From Arabidopsis thaliana (lineage: Eukaryota > Streptophyta > Magnoliopsida > Brassicales > Brassicaceae), in assembly GCF_000001735.4 (NCBI RefSeq), contig NC_003076.8, positions 24,927,835-24,991,834 of the forward strand: a stretch of 64,000 nucleotides of DNA. Direction: 5' to 3'. The stretch's first letter is position 1; every line of letters begins with the position of its first letter. Made by a program: the position numbers and the translations under genes. A model generated the notes under the pieces. That model worked only from the letters and a program-made list of their open reading frames with translations, searched no databases and had not been told where the DNA came from. Shown here in pieces: positions 47,642 through 60,621 of this stretch.

Positions 47642-50600
47642 TTTTTGTTTTGTCAAGTTTTAAGGATGAGAGCTCTGTTGTTGTCTGAGTTGTTGAATTG
47701 GTTTTGTGACTTGAGGAGGAAGAAGAAGAAATATGAAGAGAGGAAATGGTTTTTATAAGATTAAAAAATATATAGCTGAGAGAAAGTGGATCCATGAGAC
47801 CGTATGAATAAATAAATACGTATATTTTTTCATAGGCTTTCTTTTTCGTCAACTATTTTTCCGTAGGGTTTTAATTAGGAGAAGTTTGTCAAATCTAAAA
47901 TCAATTAATATTTTGAATAAAAATGAAAAATGGTTATTTGTAATGAAAATAAGAATTACATTTTTGGTTAGAAAAAGGTAAGTAGGGGCCTGCTTGTTTT
48001 GGCTTCTTTGAAATACACGTAATGTTTTGTAATCCCGTCGGTATCACATGATGTATATATATTTGTTGAAACTTGAAAGAATCAAAAAATACATCTCTAG
48101 CTCTCTTTTTTCCTTTTTTTTTTTTTATCTCAACAGACAGAACTCGTTAGCATAATAAATCTAAATAATCAATACATGAAAAACAACACACAGTTTGAAC
48201 TGTAAAATTTTCAAAAAAAATGTCTCATCGTTTTGTTTTTGACAACGACATTGACAAATTTTTGTTTGTATTATCGTGTCATTGGTTCATAAATATTTGG
48301 CGACTCTAGCAATAACCAATCGTGAATAGGGAGATTCTCTCGATTGCTATCACCATATATTTATTCTGCGACAGTTTTCTAACGTCTTAAATTTATGATC
48401 ATTAAGAGTTTAAGACTGATCACGATATAACGATATGCCATGGGAGAATTATTAGAATAATACAAACTGTTCATGCGAATTTCTTAAAATAATAATATGC
48501 CTATGCTTAGTTACAAACTATGTCAGACTTGCAACTACAACACTGTTTATAAAAGAATCCACAACACTAATTATTTTAAAATTATTATTATTCAAAAGCT
48601 CAAACAACAATAAGATTCGTACACAAACTCCATGGCGGTATTACCAAACAACGAGGGGATCTTCAATCGTGACCCTTATGTTTCAAACCATGACGTCTTC
48701 CTCCTTTCAAATTTTATCCTTAAGATTGATTTTGACTTGCTTTCTCATAATTTAATGCCCAGTGACCATTAAACAAGTACAATATGATCTTATCTATCAA
48801 TAAATGTGATGTGAAATTCACCGCTTAGGTAGTACTATATACTACATAGTAATGACTAATGAGTAGTAATAATTTGTAGATGGGATCACAGTGAAACCCA
48901 AATGACCGTTGTTTGGTCATCACTCTTATGAGTATTAATTAGTTTTACGTCTTTTATTTGCATATCGGTTCTATTCATACGGATACATATATTTATTATT
49001 CCTTAGATTCTATGTATATACAGTATAAGAATTTCAGATAGCAGTGAAAGCAAAACAAAAATAGCCCATATATATAGTGTGCATACAAGAAAGAAAGAAT
49101 GATATAGTTTGTACAATTTAAATTCATAAATGAAGAGAAGAGGCTGGACCATAACATGGTATTATTTAAGTGAATGTAGCCAATACAAATCACATGAATT
49201 TTTTTTAGGTATGGTCATAGTACAATCCAAATTAAAGTTGTCCTTGTAATTAAAACAAAACTAAAAACAAAGAACAGAGAAAAGGACTGATCTTTTTAAG
49301 AAATTGTGCTTAAAACAAACAAAACGAAGAAGAGACGAAAGAGCCAAAGAGGTATATTGTCTCTCCAGTCTCAAACTAATTAAGAAAGATCTCAGTTTAC
49401 ATTTCTGGATTTTTCTTCTATAAAACATTAATGCAACATCCTGCAAGTTTGCTATCACCTAAAAAGGGACCACAACTTCTAATACATATGGACCATTTTA
49501 GATATGTTTATGTCAAGATTCCAAGTGGTAATCACAATTCAAACTACACCATTTATTGGTTATTTACTTATCTTCTAAGTCCAACATGAACGGATTAGTA
49601 TATTTATTTAATCTTTTCGGTATTCTCAATCTTAGTCATTGAGTTAATATTTGTTAACATGTATAGAGGATTGTGTTTATTTAAAACTACTACTCTCAGT
49701 TTTGGTCCATTACTTAGTAAAAACAATAGTCATAATAACATGGTAAGATTGTTAACCTGTTTAGACGATGCAATAATCTCATTCGTTATTTAGTGATTTA
49801 AGACGTCATTGCTTGATAAGTCGAGATCATAAATCTTTATCGTTGAAAATTTAAATGGTTATGACTTATATTTTAAAATTAGTTTGGACTTTTGATTCTG
49901 AAAACATGCAATAATTGTTTGTGATACGTATGTATAATTAAATGCCAAGTGAGTGAATCGAAACTTTCGTAACAAACATAATGTTGTTGTATCATTTTAT
50001 TTTCCCGTATGGCAGAGTGGCAACATTAATGTGCTAAATCAAGTAGTAGCTTCTATAAGGAGTAGGTCCATATTCTAATAATGAAATATAACTCTGAAAG
50101 TTTAAATAAATTTCATTTAAATGTCCCCTGTGAGTCTATGACTAAACTATTGTGCCCACAAGCCGTTTCTTCCATATCAGTACCGAAATTTAATTTTCAA
50201 GACTTAGTTAGAACGACATAGGTACAACAACTAAAAGAAGCTTTGTATTTCATTAAAACATTAGAGACCATTTCACGTTGTTTTAGTTCAAACTTTATTT
50301 TGAAGACGTATTTTTGATATTGAGAATTTGTTGAATACTATGTTGCAAACTCAACAAAATAGTTGATTTGAGACGACAAAAGCAGTAATAAATTTCCAAG
50401 GTATTGACAACATGATCGGGTGACGAGTTTCCAAAATGTTTTGTTTTACTGAAATTGCTTGCTATAGGTTGGATCGTTAGAAGTTTCTAAGAAAAGAACC
50501 AAAAATTCCAAGTTCTTTCTTTTCCAAACTACTGAGTCAGCTCCCAATTTGTTTTAAGAACATGGTTAGGTCTCTCCTTTTGGCGGCAAAAAAAATATTA

Positions 50601-51031
50601 AAGAAAAACTTGATTAGATCAACATTGGTACAACAATTCAAATAGATGCCATGTGACACGGGCCTCTCATTACTAAGAGAGCTCTCAATAGTTGGGCCAT
50701 CGTTGGGCTTACTTGTGGCGGGGGCTCTATTTACCTCCACGTGCTACATTTTTGGTTGACAGTTTTCTACAATCAGATTTCACAGCTAAACATAGATGTG
50801 TTGGCCGACAAACCAAAACACGTTTATATGCGTTGTCCTTAAAAATACTTACGATAAGTTATCTCATTGCTTAGGCGAAATTATCATTTTTGGATGGACA
50901 AATAAGTTTTCAGTTTTATGGGCCTTAATATATATTGGGCCTAAACTAAATATAGTTATTAAGAGACAATTTTATGGGCCTAAGATTACACAATTTTATT
51001 ATTTTATACAAAAAGTAAAAAAAAAAAAAAG
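47642..51031. other. Long intergenic region between TRM25 and CXE20
   Basis: About 3.4 kb. The left end is the TRM25 leader, Ser-codon-like GAAGAAGAA-rich. The right end, up to 51,031, is the 3' flank of CXE20. I see no gene, tRNA or terminal repeats. Confidence 0.45.
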
Positions 51032-52015
51032 TTACAGAACAGAGAATATGAAGTTTTTGATGGAAAGAAACAGAGTTTTACGTTTAGAAGGATCTCTGAT
51101 TTCAGCACCGTGAACATGGCCGCCGGTATAATGCTCCACCACTTCTACTCCTTTCTTCTTCATCAGCTTTGCCACATCTTTCTGCAGATCTATCATCGGA
51201 TCATCCTCTCCTCCAATCATCATCACTTTCCATCTCAACCGTCCGATTTTTTCCAACTTCTCCGATCCATCTCCAACCGTCGGATTCGAATACTCATGAT
51301 CTCGGTCAACGCCGACGGGAAGAGACAGATCCCACATTACATCGGTGACTATGGGAGGACAAACCTGATCGTTCATAAGTCTAATCTCAGATTCACTTCG
51401 CTCTTCTCCGCCGAAGAATGGATGGTGTAGAATCAATCCACGGATCTGTAACGGACTCAGATCGGAGACGGAATCGACGGATCTTAGTCCGACGTTGTAA
51501 GCCAAATTCCCTCCGGCGCTAGTTCCCATAAGAAACACATTTGAGAAATCGGCGTGAGATTTGATCCACTCATCGTCGGAGGTTTTAATCCAATCCAACG
51601 CCTCAACTCCGTCGTCATACGCCGCCGGTAATCGATGCTCTGGAGCTAATCGGTACGAAGGAGATACGACGATGGCGTTGAGATCACGAGCCACCTCGGA
51701 GCAGAAATCGTGGAAGAGTTGCATATCGACGCTGCAGAGGATGAATCCTCCGCCATGGTAATACACAACAATGGGGAGTTTCTGAGACGAAACGTTACCC
51801 TCGTTGACGGCGGAGGAGGGAAGGTAGAGACGGAGCCACGTTGACTTTAATTGGTTAACGGGAAGATCTTTTGAAACGGCGGGGTTTAGTGGGGAAGGAT
51901 CAGGTGTAGCTGCGGTGCAGGGGAAGTTGCTGAGGTCGCGAGTGATTGAACCATCTGGATTATTTACGATGTTAAGATAAGCATAAGGATCAGCGATTGG
52001 ACTTGGTTCGGACAT
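51032..52015 (-). CDS. CXE20: Carboxylesterase CXE20 (plant alpha/beta hydrolase)
   Basis: Intronless gene, 327 residues. The oxyanion motif HGGG is at 87-90 (YYHGGGFILC). The nucleophile elbow GTSAGGN at 164-170 gives Ser166. An acid follows in GGEDDPMID (271-272), and a C-terminal His lies in TGGHVHGAE (300-302). The full Ser-Asp-His triad therefore seems intact and the protein is likely catalytic, unlike the gibberellin receptors GID1, which keep the fold but lost the His. Family members hydrolyse short-chain acyl esters of small molecules. There is no signal peptide, so it should be cytosolic. Locus At5g62180 by position. On the minus strand a TATATAAA box lies about 65 bases before the ATG (near 52,080). 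Confidence 0.93.
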   Translation of the reverse strand: MSEPSPIADPYAYLNIVNNPDGSITRDLSNFPCTAATPDPSPLNPAVSKDLPVNQLKSTWLRLYLPSSAVNEGNVSSQKLPIVVYYHGGGFILCSVDMQLFHDFCSEVARDLNAIVVSPSYRLAPEHRLPAAYDDGVEALDWIKTSDDEWIKSHADFSNVFLMGTSAGGNLAYNVGLRSVDSVSDLSPLQIRGLILHHPFFGGEERSESEIRLMNDQVCPPIVTDVMWDLSLPVGVDRDHEYSNPTVGDGSEKLEKIGRLRWKVMMIGGEDDPMIDLQKDVAKLMKKKGVEVVEHYTGGHVHGAEIRDPSKRKTLFLSIKNFIFSVL

Positions 52016-52707
52016 TTTTTTGGTTTTTGGTCTTTTTGGATTCTAATGTGTGCATCAGAACTCGAATATGCTACGCTTTATATAAATCCAAAACCAGCGA
52101 GGAAAATTATTTTTAAAGTAAGAGATTTGGCAGATTCAAGCAAATCTTATTTAATCCCATTAACTTAGTCAAAAACTTTGTATTAACTCATCACCAAAAA
52201 CGAGAAATCTGAGATCTACTACTAGAATGGTAGTCAAAAACTAAGGCAAATATGTCAAGATATATATTCTTGGTTCATAAAAGTCGCTAACAGGTCTCTG
52301 TCCTAAACGATAATCTAGATTCTAGAGGTTGCTGTTGGCAAAAGCCAAAACTAATTTGAAGTTTGACGACTCATTTACCAGGAAAGGTAGCCGATTCAAT
52401 TAAACAGACGAATAGCAAATCAATTCTAGTGTTAAAAACGACAACCTGAAAGATGGATTGAAACTTACAAAACAATTCCAATGAGTGACGAAGTTATAAT
52501 TTAATCATCATTATCATCCAACATTACACAAAATTGATAAGAGGGTACAAGAGAGCCTCCATAAGTTTGTTCAAGGAAAGAAAATGGAAAACACAGAAAA
52601 GCCACCTATTATAGTGTAGAAAACATCAGCGGAAGAAGATAGTAATGAAATTATAAGACGGAGTTTAGTTTCTTTTTATATAGAAAGGAGAAGTTGGGTT
52701 CCAGTTT
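52016..52707. other. CXE20 promoter and PRH75 3' flank
   Basis: The left 100 bases hold the CXE20 core promoter and leader. The right part, from about 52,480, is the 3' UTR of PRH75. Nothing else is seen. Confidence 0.45.
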
Positions 52708-55700
52708 TCAATATCTCTGGCCTCTACCACCACTGCCTCCTCTTCCTCTGCCACCACCACCGCCAAACCGATTTCCTCCACCACCACCAAACCGATTTCC
52801 TCTGCCACCACCACCGAATCTTTTTTGTGGCAATGGTTCTCTCTCCTGGAGTTTAGGCATCACCTTAACCACTTCCAAACTCATACTTCCAGCACTCTTT
52901 TGTGCTCCTGCAATGAACAAGTCTAGATCTGATTGCTTAACATCGAACACAGCTCCTGTTTTATCTGCTGTTAGAGATAACCCTTCAATCATTTCCACCT
53001 TGTCATCCGGTAAAACTCTCCTTAGCAGTCCATAAACAAATCTGTTGCAGCAAATCATTTTAGTACTTGCTTTCAATGTAAACAAAGACTACAAAAGCAG
53101 AGTATAAGGAGAGAGAGGAACTTACGATGGCGAGTATATTGGTTTCCCTGCTTCAAGATGTAGTGTCACATAGTTCTCCATTGATGTAAGAAGTGACCTT
53201 TTCTTTATCTCAGTGAAGCCCTGTAATGATCAGAACTCGTAAGTACTTGTTTTGATAGGAACAAAAAAAAAAATGTTACAAGGGAAAATTTTCGTAAGAC
53301 AAACCGCAGTTTTTGCAAGAGCTTTTGCGAGGAGTACTTCAGCTGATAAACCAGAAGTTTCTAATAATTCCTTGGCAGCTTCAAGGAATGCAGGAACCAC
53401 ACTGCATTTAACATATTCTTAGGTAAATATACGACATCCCAAGTTATTTATTATACTTTTAAAAAATCTTGAGATGCAAGTGTCAGCATACCTGTCACAC
53501 ACTTGTTTAACTTTCTCAGCAGCTTCCATACCACCAGATCTGGCAATTTCATCAGGTTGAGGTGCAGCAAGGTGCTCAAATTTGATACCAGCTTCTTTTT
53601 CGATCCTGGATACACTCGACTTTCTAGAATCGTAGAGTGTAACCGCAACTCCTGTGTTGCCTGCAACAAAAACAAAGTAACGATTATGGCAACAGCAAGC
53701 AAACCTTACACTATCATTAAGCAACTGCGCAAAAATATTAAAGAGCAGTTTAAATAAATTTCTGTGCTTTACCAGCTCTTCCTGTTCGGCCTGAACGATG
53801 AATATATGCTTCAACTTCACGTGGAGGCTCACACTGTAACACATTTAAACAAGATGTGATGTTAGAACACCAACGAGGCATTAACCAAAGATGAATAAAG
53901 CTCATGGGCAGTAACTAACCTGGATAATTAACTGCACATCATTGATATCTAGACCACGAGCAGCAACATTTGTAGCCACCAATGTTGCAAACTTGCCATT
54001 CCTAAATCCAGCAAGAGTAACCTATAATCACAGGACTCATAGTTAGCAAGCTGATACTGCTCTGTTTGAGCAATTTAACAGGATAAGAAGATCAAATTCT
54101 CCCTACTTAACTTTGCCTATGCAAGAAAGCTTGAAAGAAAACTTAAACACATACCTCACGTTGTGATTGAGGTATTTCACCATGCAAGGCTCTTGATCCA
54201 TCCAACAAACCAGAAAGCTCAGAAACTTGAACTTTAGTTTCAGCGAAAATAATAGTTTGGCCTCCACTAGATAGTGAAAACAAAAATTGGATAAGACAAA
54301 AATAATTGAAGTATAAATATTGGTTAGAAAATGTAGTACTAAAGGATACCTGCTATAGCAACTGATAATATCAGGAATCAACCGAGCCATGGCTGCCTTA
54401 TTACAAGGAATAGCAATGTGTCGAACACTATTACTGGCCTTCATTTTATCATTACCAACAAGATCAATAGTCTTCTGGTCTCTTTTAAGAAACCTGTTAG
54501 AGATCTAGTAGAAGCAAGCGAAAAGGTCTCAACAACAAATAGAGAGAAAATGAACATAGCAGCAAACTATAAAGCTTAAAACATTAAAAATAGCCACAAA
54601 TATTTGAAAGGGACGCACATTTTTCACCCATGATGGCAAAGTAGCACTGAAGAGAAGAGTCTGGACTTTAGTAGAATCCTCCACTTTCCCTGAAGTTATA
54701 GAAAGAACATATAAGATACAAAGAGTAAGCTGTTTCATATTAGGAAAAAAAACCAAAACCACGACATACCTAAAATAAGTTCAACATCCTCAACAAATCC
54801 CATCCTCAACATTTCATCAGCTTCATCAAGAACACGGAATTGTAAATAGCTGAAATCAAGGTTTTGTCTTTCAATATGATCCTGGAATGAAAGTCAATTA
54901 CAAGGTCAAATAAACAAAAATGATGATCTGAATCCAGGGAAGCCAATATTAAAAATTAATGTTTAGAAAAGAGAAAGAGAGAGAGGGAGGGAGAGAGACG
55001 TACCTTAATACGACCAGGGGTTCCAACTACAATGTCAACACCTCTCTTTAATTTACCCTCCTGAACTGGATAGCTATCACCTCCATAGAGACAACATGAA
55101 CTTAACCCAAGTGATCCTCCATATGCATCAAAGTCAGCAGCCACCTATCAAAGAAAACCATACCATAAGTAAAACCTAGAGTACCAAAAAAGATTTTGCA
55201 CCAAATCTCTTAATAACATGCTGAGAATCATTACCTGCTTGGCCAATTCTCTGGTCGGTAAAAGGACCAAAACACTTGGTGACCTGCCATATCCCATCTT
55301 CCTTTTGCTTTTGGCAGGTCCATTAACCAAAGATTCCAATATAGGCAACACAAAAGCCAATGTTTTACCCTGCACCACACCACATATGATCAGCAAAGAC
55401 CCCTAACTTTGAAAAATTCACTCTAAAGTCCACATAAGCAGGAGATTCACAATACCGAGTCTCTAAGTCTCACAAAATAACAATTAAATAGCAAATTAGG
55501 CATCCCTAATAACAAGCCTTCCACATAAATATCCAAAAGCCTCAAACTTGACAAATTCATACAGAGACAAACGCATAATAAGCAAAACCCAAATTTCAAA
55601 ATCAAACCAATACCTGACCAGTACGAGCCCGTCCAACTAAATCAGCACCATCGAGAACCATATCAAACGTGGAAGCCTGAATCGGGAAAAGAGCTTCAAT

Positions 55701-56045
55701 ACCATTCGCCTTAAGCTTCTCCCTCAAAGGCGCAGAAATCCGAAACTTAGAAACAGCATTAGGGTTATCAACTTCAACATCCTCAACGCCCAACTTAACC
55801 TTCTTGCTGCTCTTCTTCTTCTCCGAGCTTGAATCGCTCTTCACTTCATCCTCCTCCTCGGAAGCCTTACGCTTCTTATCCTTCTTCTTACTCTTCTTCT
55901 TCTCCGACTCTTCTTCATCCGAATCAGATAGTTTCAGCTTCTGCTCCTTCTTCCCCTTCTTAGAATCAAGCTCTGGGGTATCCAAAGCCATCTTCTTCTT
56001 CATCTTCTTCTCCTCTTTCTTATCAGATAACATTAGGGAAGGCAT
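52708..56045 (-). CDS. PRH75: Nucleolar DEAD-box RNA helicase PRH75 (RH7)
   Basis: Thirteen exons: 55614-56045, 55235-55369, 55004-55144, 54770-54881, 54619-54689, 54350-54504, 54155-54266, 53920-54021, 53773-53833, 53492-53660, 53305-53401, 53126-53220 and 52708-53041. All phases close to 671 residues, the length of RH7/PRH75 (At5g62190). The N-terminus (1-100) is a Lys/Glu/Asp/Ser-rich nuclear and nucleolar signal. Helicase motifs in order: Q motif FPIQ, RARTGQGKT (139-147, split by intron 1), PTREL (182-186), TPGRI, DEAD (255-258), [12 protein letters not shown] and [14 protein letters not shown]-type RNA-binding domain follows (about 535-620), and the C-terminus has [19 protein letters not shown] repeats. 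ATP-dependent RNA unwinding, probably in ribosome biogenesis. It is related to human DDX21. Confidence 0.96.
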
Positions 56046-56628
56046 TTAGAAGGAAGATAATGGAGAATCGAATCTCTTCTGCTTGTTGAGAGATTGAGGC
56101 TATGAAGTGCGAAAGCAGGGAGAGACGACAAAAGAGGACGACAATTGCTAGGGTTTACCTCTCTTTTTATATAGTTTTGAGATTTTAGAGAAACCCTAAT
56201 TTACTCTAATGTGCAATCTCTAATCTGCCGTTTATTTATTCTGATAAGAGAATGCGTGTCGTTTCTAGGTCAAACACTCAAAAATATCTATCTTTCCTTT
56301 TTTTAATCAAAGACTCAAAAATATCTTCTTTGTTGGCTTTTCTATTAAAATAGTAACTTTCTTCATTTTTCGACGATATGATAAAACCAAAGCTCAAACA
56401 TAATCAATTCGTTTTCTATCACATATATAGTTGATGAACTGTCACAAATTTCTAAAATGGATACACACTGCTCATAAGATTTACAGACTCTGTAATTAGG
56501 AGTAAGTAACTTCATCATAGATTTATGGTTAATACTTAATACAGTTCTGAGACCCATTTCCCCAAAACGGTACACATTTATTCTTCACAAGTCCTAATAT
56601 GTTTATACAAAACCGGAAACATAACAGC
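56046..56628. other. PRH75 promoter and ATS3 3' flank
   Basis: Short spacer with the PRH75 leader at the left and the 3' UTR of the ATS3-like gene at the right. No additional element is apparent. Confidence 0.4.
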
Positions 56629-57840
56629 TTACAAGAGCAATGTGGTACCGGCGACAACAAAACCTAGGAGTATGATCACGCTCCTTCTGAGACCAATGGC
56701 AAGGACATTAGAATCTGAGGCGCTGTTGCAGTAATTGAAACCATACCATACACTCTCAGGAACATATGTGTTATATGGGAAGGTGACCGCTTTAGAGCCA
56801 TGGCTATATATCTTTACAGTGTTTGGGATCCAACCATCTGGACCAGACCTGTAGAGATATACATAGCATATCTGGTATGTACATGGTCCGTTTATCTGAA
56901 ATGTATCTGATGAACATTGCTCAAACGTTTTTGTAGATGGATCATCAAGCCTTGGTGCGTATATCTGATTCAAATAAACAAAACTTGAGCAGCGAAATTT
57001 CATTGAACATCGAACCGAAGCGAACATCCTTACAGTTTATTAGTTTATTAGTGATAGATGCATGAACAGATTAGACACTAGTTACAATCAAAACCAATCC
57101 ATTGAAACTTTCATCTATTCCAAAGATGTGTATATTTCTCTAAAACTCAAATGTTCAGATCAACCAGAGCAACCAGAGCTAAGCATTTGCAAACTTTTGG
57201 TAGCTAGAATTCTTCCATAGGAGTGACAATGTTATGCATATTCAGTAGCTAACTAGAACTGGACCTGAACATACTAAAAATCTAATGAAACCAAAGATGA
57301 GCTCAAAATCTGAGAAAGTCCATTGTAACAAAGCTCAATTACGAAGAATCAGATATGTGCGAAAACAGATGTGTATTTTGGAATGAAACATTCAATTGGA
57401 ACCCTAAGCATAATCGATAAACCAAAGTGTTACCAAATCAAAATCAAATGTTCTGAAGAAATCAAAATCTCACTCAGCGAAGAAATCTAACCTGGTTACC
57501 ATAGCCATCGCCGAAAGCGACGCTGATCTGATCGCGCGTGTACCTAGTCGACGAACAGCTCGTCGAGATGATCACTGTGTAAGCACAAGTATTCCCCAAT
57601 TTCTGCATCATAGATATAAATTTACACGCATACAAGGAAAATCATAAGTTTCTCGGGAAAAGTTTCTACCCAAAGACGATGAAGGAAAGTTCAAACGGGG
57701 AAAGAGAGACGAACCTGGATGAGGCTAACGTTGAATGATTCAGCGACGTGAGGAGGATCCAATACTTTTGATTCGTAAACAGAGGTGGATATAATGAAGA
57801 CGAAGGAGATTAAAGTGAAGAAGAGTCGTACGGACGCCAT
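56629..57840 (-). CDS. Embryo-specific protein 3 (ATS3)-like, PLAT/LH2 domain
   Basis: Three exons, 57715-57840, 57492-57602 and 56629-56964, phase 0 throughout, give 190 residues. MASVRLFFTLISFVFIISTS is a signal peptide. The first residues of the ATG-initiated frame upstream (MYLRAIS) are treated as leader. The body is the ATS3/PLAT-like beta sandwich: TCAYTVIISTSCSSTRYTRD, QISVAFGDGYGNQIYAPRLD, FEQCSSDTFQINGPCTYQIC, then YVYLYRSGPDGWIPNTVKIY and a closing WYGFNYCN. Six conserved Cys would form disulfides outside the cell. The C-terminus ends in a hydrophobic stretch (SVIILLGFVVAGTTLLL). It is a tandem paralogue of the next gene on the same strand. Locus probably At5g62200. Family expression in embryos is known from ATS3; biochemical role unknown. 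Confidence 0.87.
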
Positions 57841-58686
57841 TTTCGTGCTTCGAGAAATCGCTCGCAGATACACAAGCGAAGAGAAAACGAAAGAGTAATT
57901 GAGAAGATAAAGTCTCGAACCAGTTGAGGATAAACCGGATTAGACCGGGTCAAATTCAAACAAATTCAATTTCGGTATAAGAACTGAAATAAATGGCGAC
58001 GCGCCCAAGTTACAGGCCACACATCTCTTGTCAGTGTCATAATATTTAGGTAGAGGAGAAAATGTAATTAATGTTTTGTATAGAAGAAATTGATTAGAGA
58101 TTCGACATGTAACTGTAGGTTATGTGCTTTTCTAGATGATTCTTAATCAAGTAACCACTTTAAGCTTTGAAAAAAAAATGTTGTATACAAATCAATACAA
58201 AACTTGCACACTGATATTAAATTTTTGTCATGTATCATCATTTTACCATCCACAGAAACTGAATGTGATCATGCACTAAGTAAATTTACAACATCTTGAT
58301 ATACTGGAATTTCTATAATAAACTAAAGTCAACATTTTAGAATCATTTGTTTACTCTATAGCTCTAGATTTATGTAAAAAGTTTAGAGTTTTAAGAGTAC
58401 TTGGTATTTCGAAGTACATAAATGTCATTATCAAATTGTATTTTCATGGTGTGTGGTTGTATAGTTGTGTAATCTAATATTCATAGATTTATCACATACA
58501 AAACATTGATGCAGAATTTATAAGGAATAGTACGTTAAAAACTCGAACTCATACATTAGTTAACTAATTAATGTTACCACAATATGAAATTGTCAATGTT
58601 CAACTACAAAGAGTCAAAGACAAAACAGAGGGATTACACGATACTCGTTACTTATTGAGACAACTCTTAATTCTTAACAAAATAAC
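57841..58686. other. Spacer between the two ATS3-like genes
   Basis: Holds the promoter of the left gene and the 3' flank of the right gene. It is AT-rich with no repeat linking it to the duplicated genes. Confidence 0.4.
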
Positions 58687-59643
58687 TCAAACAACCACAG
58701 CCGCAAACGCAAACACAAACGCAGCAAACGCAACAACCAAACTCTGACCACTTCCACGTCCAGAGGCAGCAGACGGCGGTGATGGTGGTGGTGGCGGCGG
58801 GATTGAAGGTGGTTCAGGAGGAAAATAAGGTGGTGAAGGCGGTGGGATGGATGGAGAAAACGGAGGGAAATCCGGGGAAGGCGGTGGCAAATCGGTGTTG
58901 TTACAATAGTTGTTTCCGTACCAAATGTTTTCAGGGACGTTCTTGTTGAAATCGAATTTCACGGATTTGGAACCTTCCTTGTATATCTCGACGGTCTCCG
59001 GGATCCAGCCGTCGGTACCGGAACGGTAGATGTAGACGGAGCAGATAGTGTTGAGACATTTACCTTTGACTTGGAATGTGTCCGATGAACATTTCTCAAA
59101 ACCACCTCCTCCACTTAGCGGTTTGTCTAGTCTCGGTGCGACCACCTAATAAATTAAAACCAAAACTCAATGATATACGTATTTATTAATAAGATACACA
59201 TAACACATGCATCGTCACTAAAATCCATCAAAATAAGACTGTTATATTCAAAATAAGTTTCATTAAGGTTCTAATGGCTTTGGTTTATCCGGAGTTTAAC
59301 AAACTTCTTACGTGAATCCATCAAACAAGATGGAATATGTATAACTTCAGGGTTTGAAATAATACGAACATAACAAATATTTGGACCCACAAATAGAACA
59401 AAACAACCAAAGAGTTTTTGTATATCAAACCTGGTTATCGTCGGCGTCACCCAAAGCGATAGTGACCTGATCTCTAGACCAATCAGGAGAGAAACAGCTT
59501 GTGGTAACAATTACAGTGTAAGGGCAGCTTTCTTCTTCATGAAGATCAAGAGAAGAGATTAGTGGCTCGAAGGTTAGAGAAGGAATGGGATGAGTGAAGC
59601 AGAGTACAAGGAGAAGGAGGATGGATGAGAGAGAGCACTCCAT
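58687..59643 (-). CDS. ATS3-like PLAT-domain protein with Pro-rich, hydrophobic C-terminus
   Basis: Two exons, 59431-59643 and 58687-59145, phase 0, give 223 residues. MECSLSSILLLLVLCF is a signal peptide. The PLAT-like domain matches the left neighbour along its length: CPYTVIVTTSCFSPDWSRDQ, VTIALGDADDNQVVAPRLDK, FEKCSSDTFQVKGKCLNTIC, SVYIYRSGTDGWIPETVEIY and WYGNNYCNN. The equivalent of the neighbour's second intron is kept, while its first intron is absent. A Pro-rich spacer (DLPPPSPDFPPFSPSIPPP onward) follows. The end is small residues (SAASGRGSGQ) plus a hydrophobic tail (LVVAFAAFVFAFAAVVV), the form of a GPI-anchor signal. The protein is probably exported and tethered at the surface. 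Locus probably At5g62210. Function unknown. Confidence 0.88.
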
Positions 59644-60621
59644 TGTTGTCTTCTTGAAAAGAGATCTGGGAGATGAGGGTTAAATAGAGAACTTGAGAAG
59701 TTACCCTTGTTATATTAACTTACCTTCATACTTACTCAGTTACACTTGGCACAACACAATCCACAAACAAGCATATAGTGATATAGCAAGCATATAGAAG
59801 CACTAGACTACGAAAATATCTTTCATGAAGAAAAGTGATTGTCGAGTATTTGAAGTGTACTATTTTTTTTCTGTGTTACTATTACTTTGAGTACTAGTAT
59901 TATTTTCGAAGCATAGAATATATTCAATTTACACCAAGTATCTATCATTTCTTAAGGCCATGTTAGTTAGGTGAACTTATCTCCCGTTCATTGTAACCAA
60001 TTTTGTTATATACTTACTACATATATTGGCAAAAGACATGACAAAACTGATCCAGCTTCTTTACTTGTTACAGATATTGGATTTATTGGAAAGTAACAGA
60101 TTTAAACTTTCCCAAAGAAAACAAGAGCATATATCTCAATTTTACCTAGAGTAATCAACGTGTCACGAGTATTACACGATGATCAAACCTAACCCCCAAA
60201 ATCAAATTCTACTTCTCCTACCTACCACCTTTTTATCATCGTACAACTTACTTAATAAAATAACCCTTCTACGTGCAAAGATGCGGGCCTCTGGTTGATT
60301 TTTCACTTCCCACCTACCAAATTAGCTCAAGAGATTACAGATATATAAAACACTCAAAAACTATTTAGCCTATCAACATCGAGACTGTAAAGTAAGTAGG
60401 AATCAGAAAGAAAACTATAAATTGTCTCCAAAAGAGAATATATAAATGAGAATTCAACACATAGAACAACTTACTTACTTGACTACTACCAAAAATTCAA
60501 CTAACACAACTTATTCATCTCTCAAAACAAAAATCATAAATTTACAAGTGTAATCATAACTTTACTGGAGCTAAAAACTTGAAAAATCCTTATTAAATAA
60601 ATAAATAATTTTATCCAATCA
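59644..60621. other. Intergenic between the ATS3-like gene and XLT2
   Basis: AT-rich spacer containing the ATS3-like promoter at the left and the XLT2 3' flank at the right. No other feature. Confidence 0.4.
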
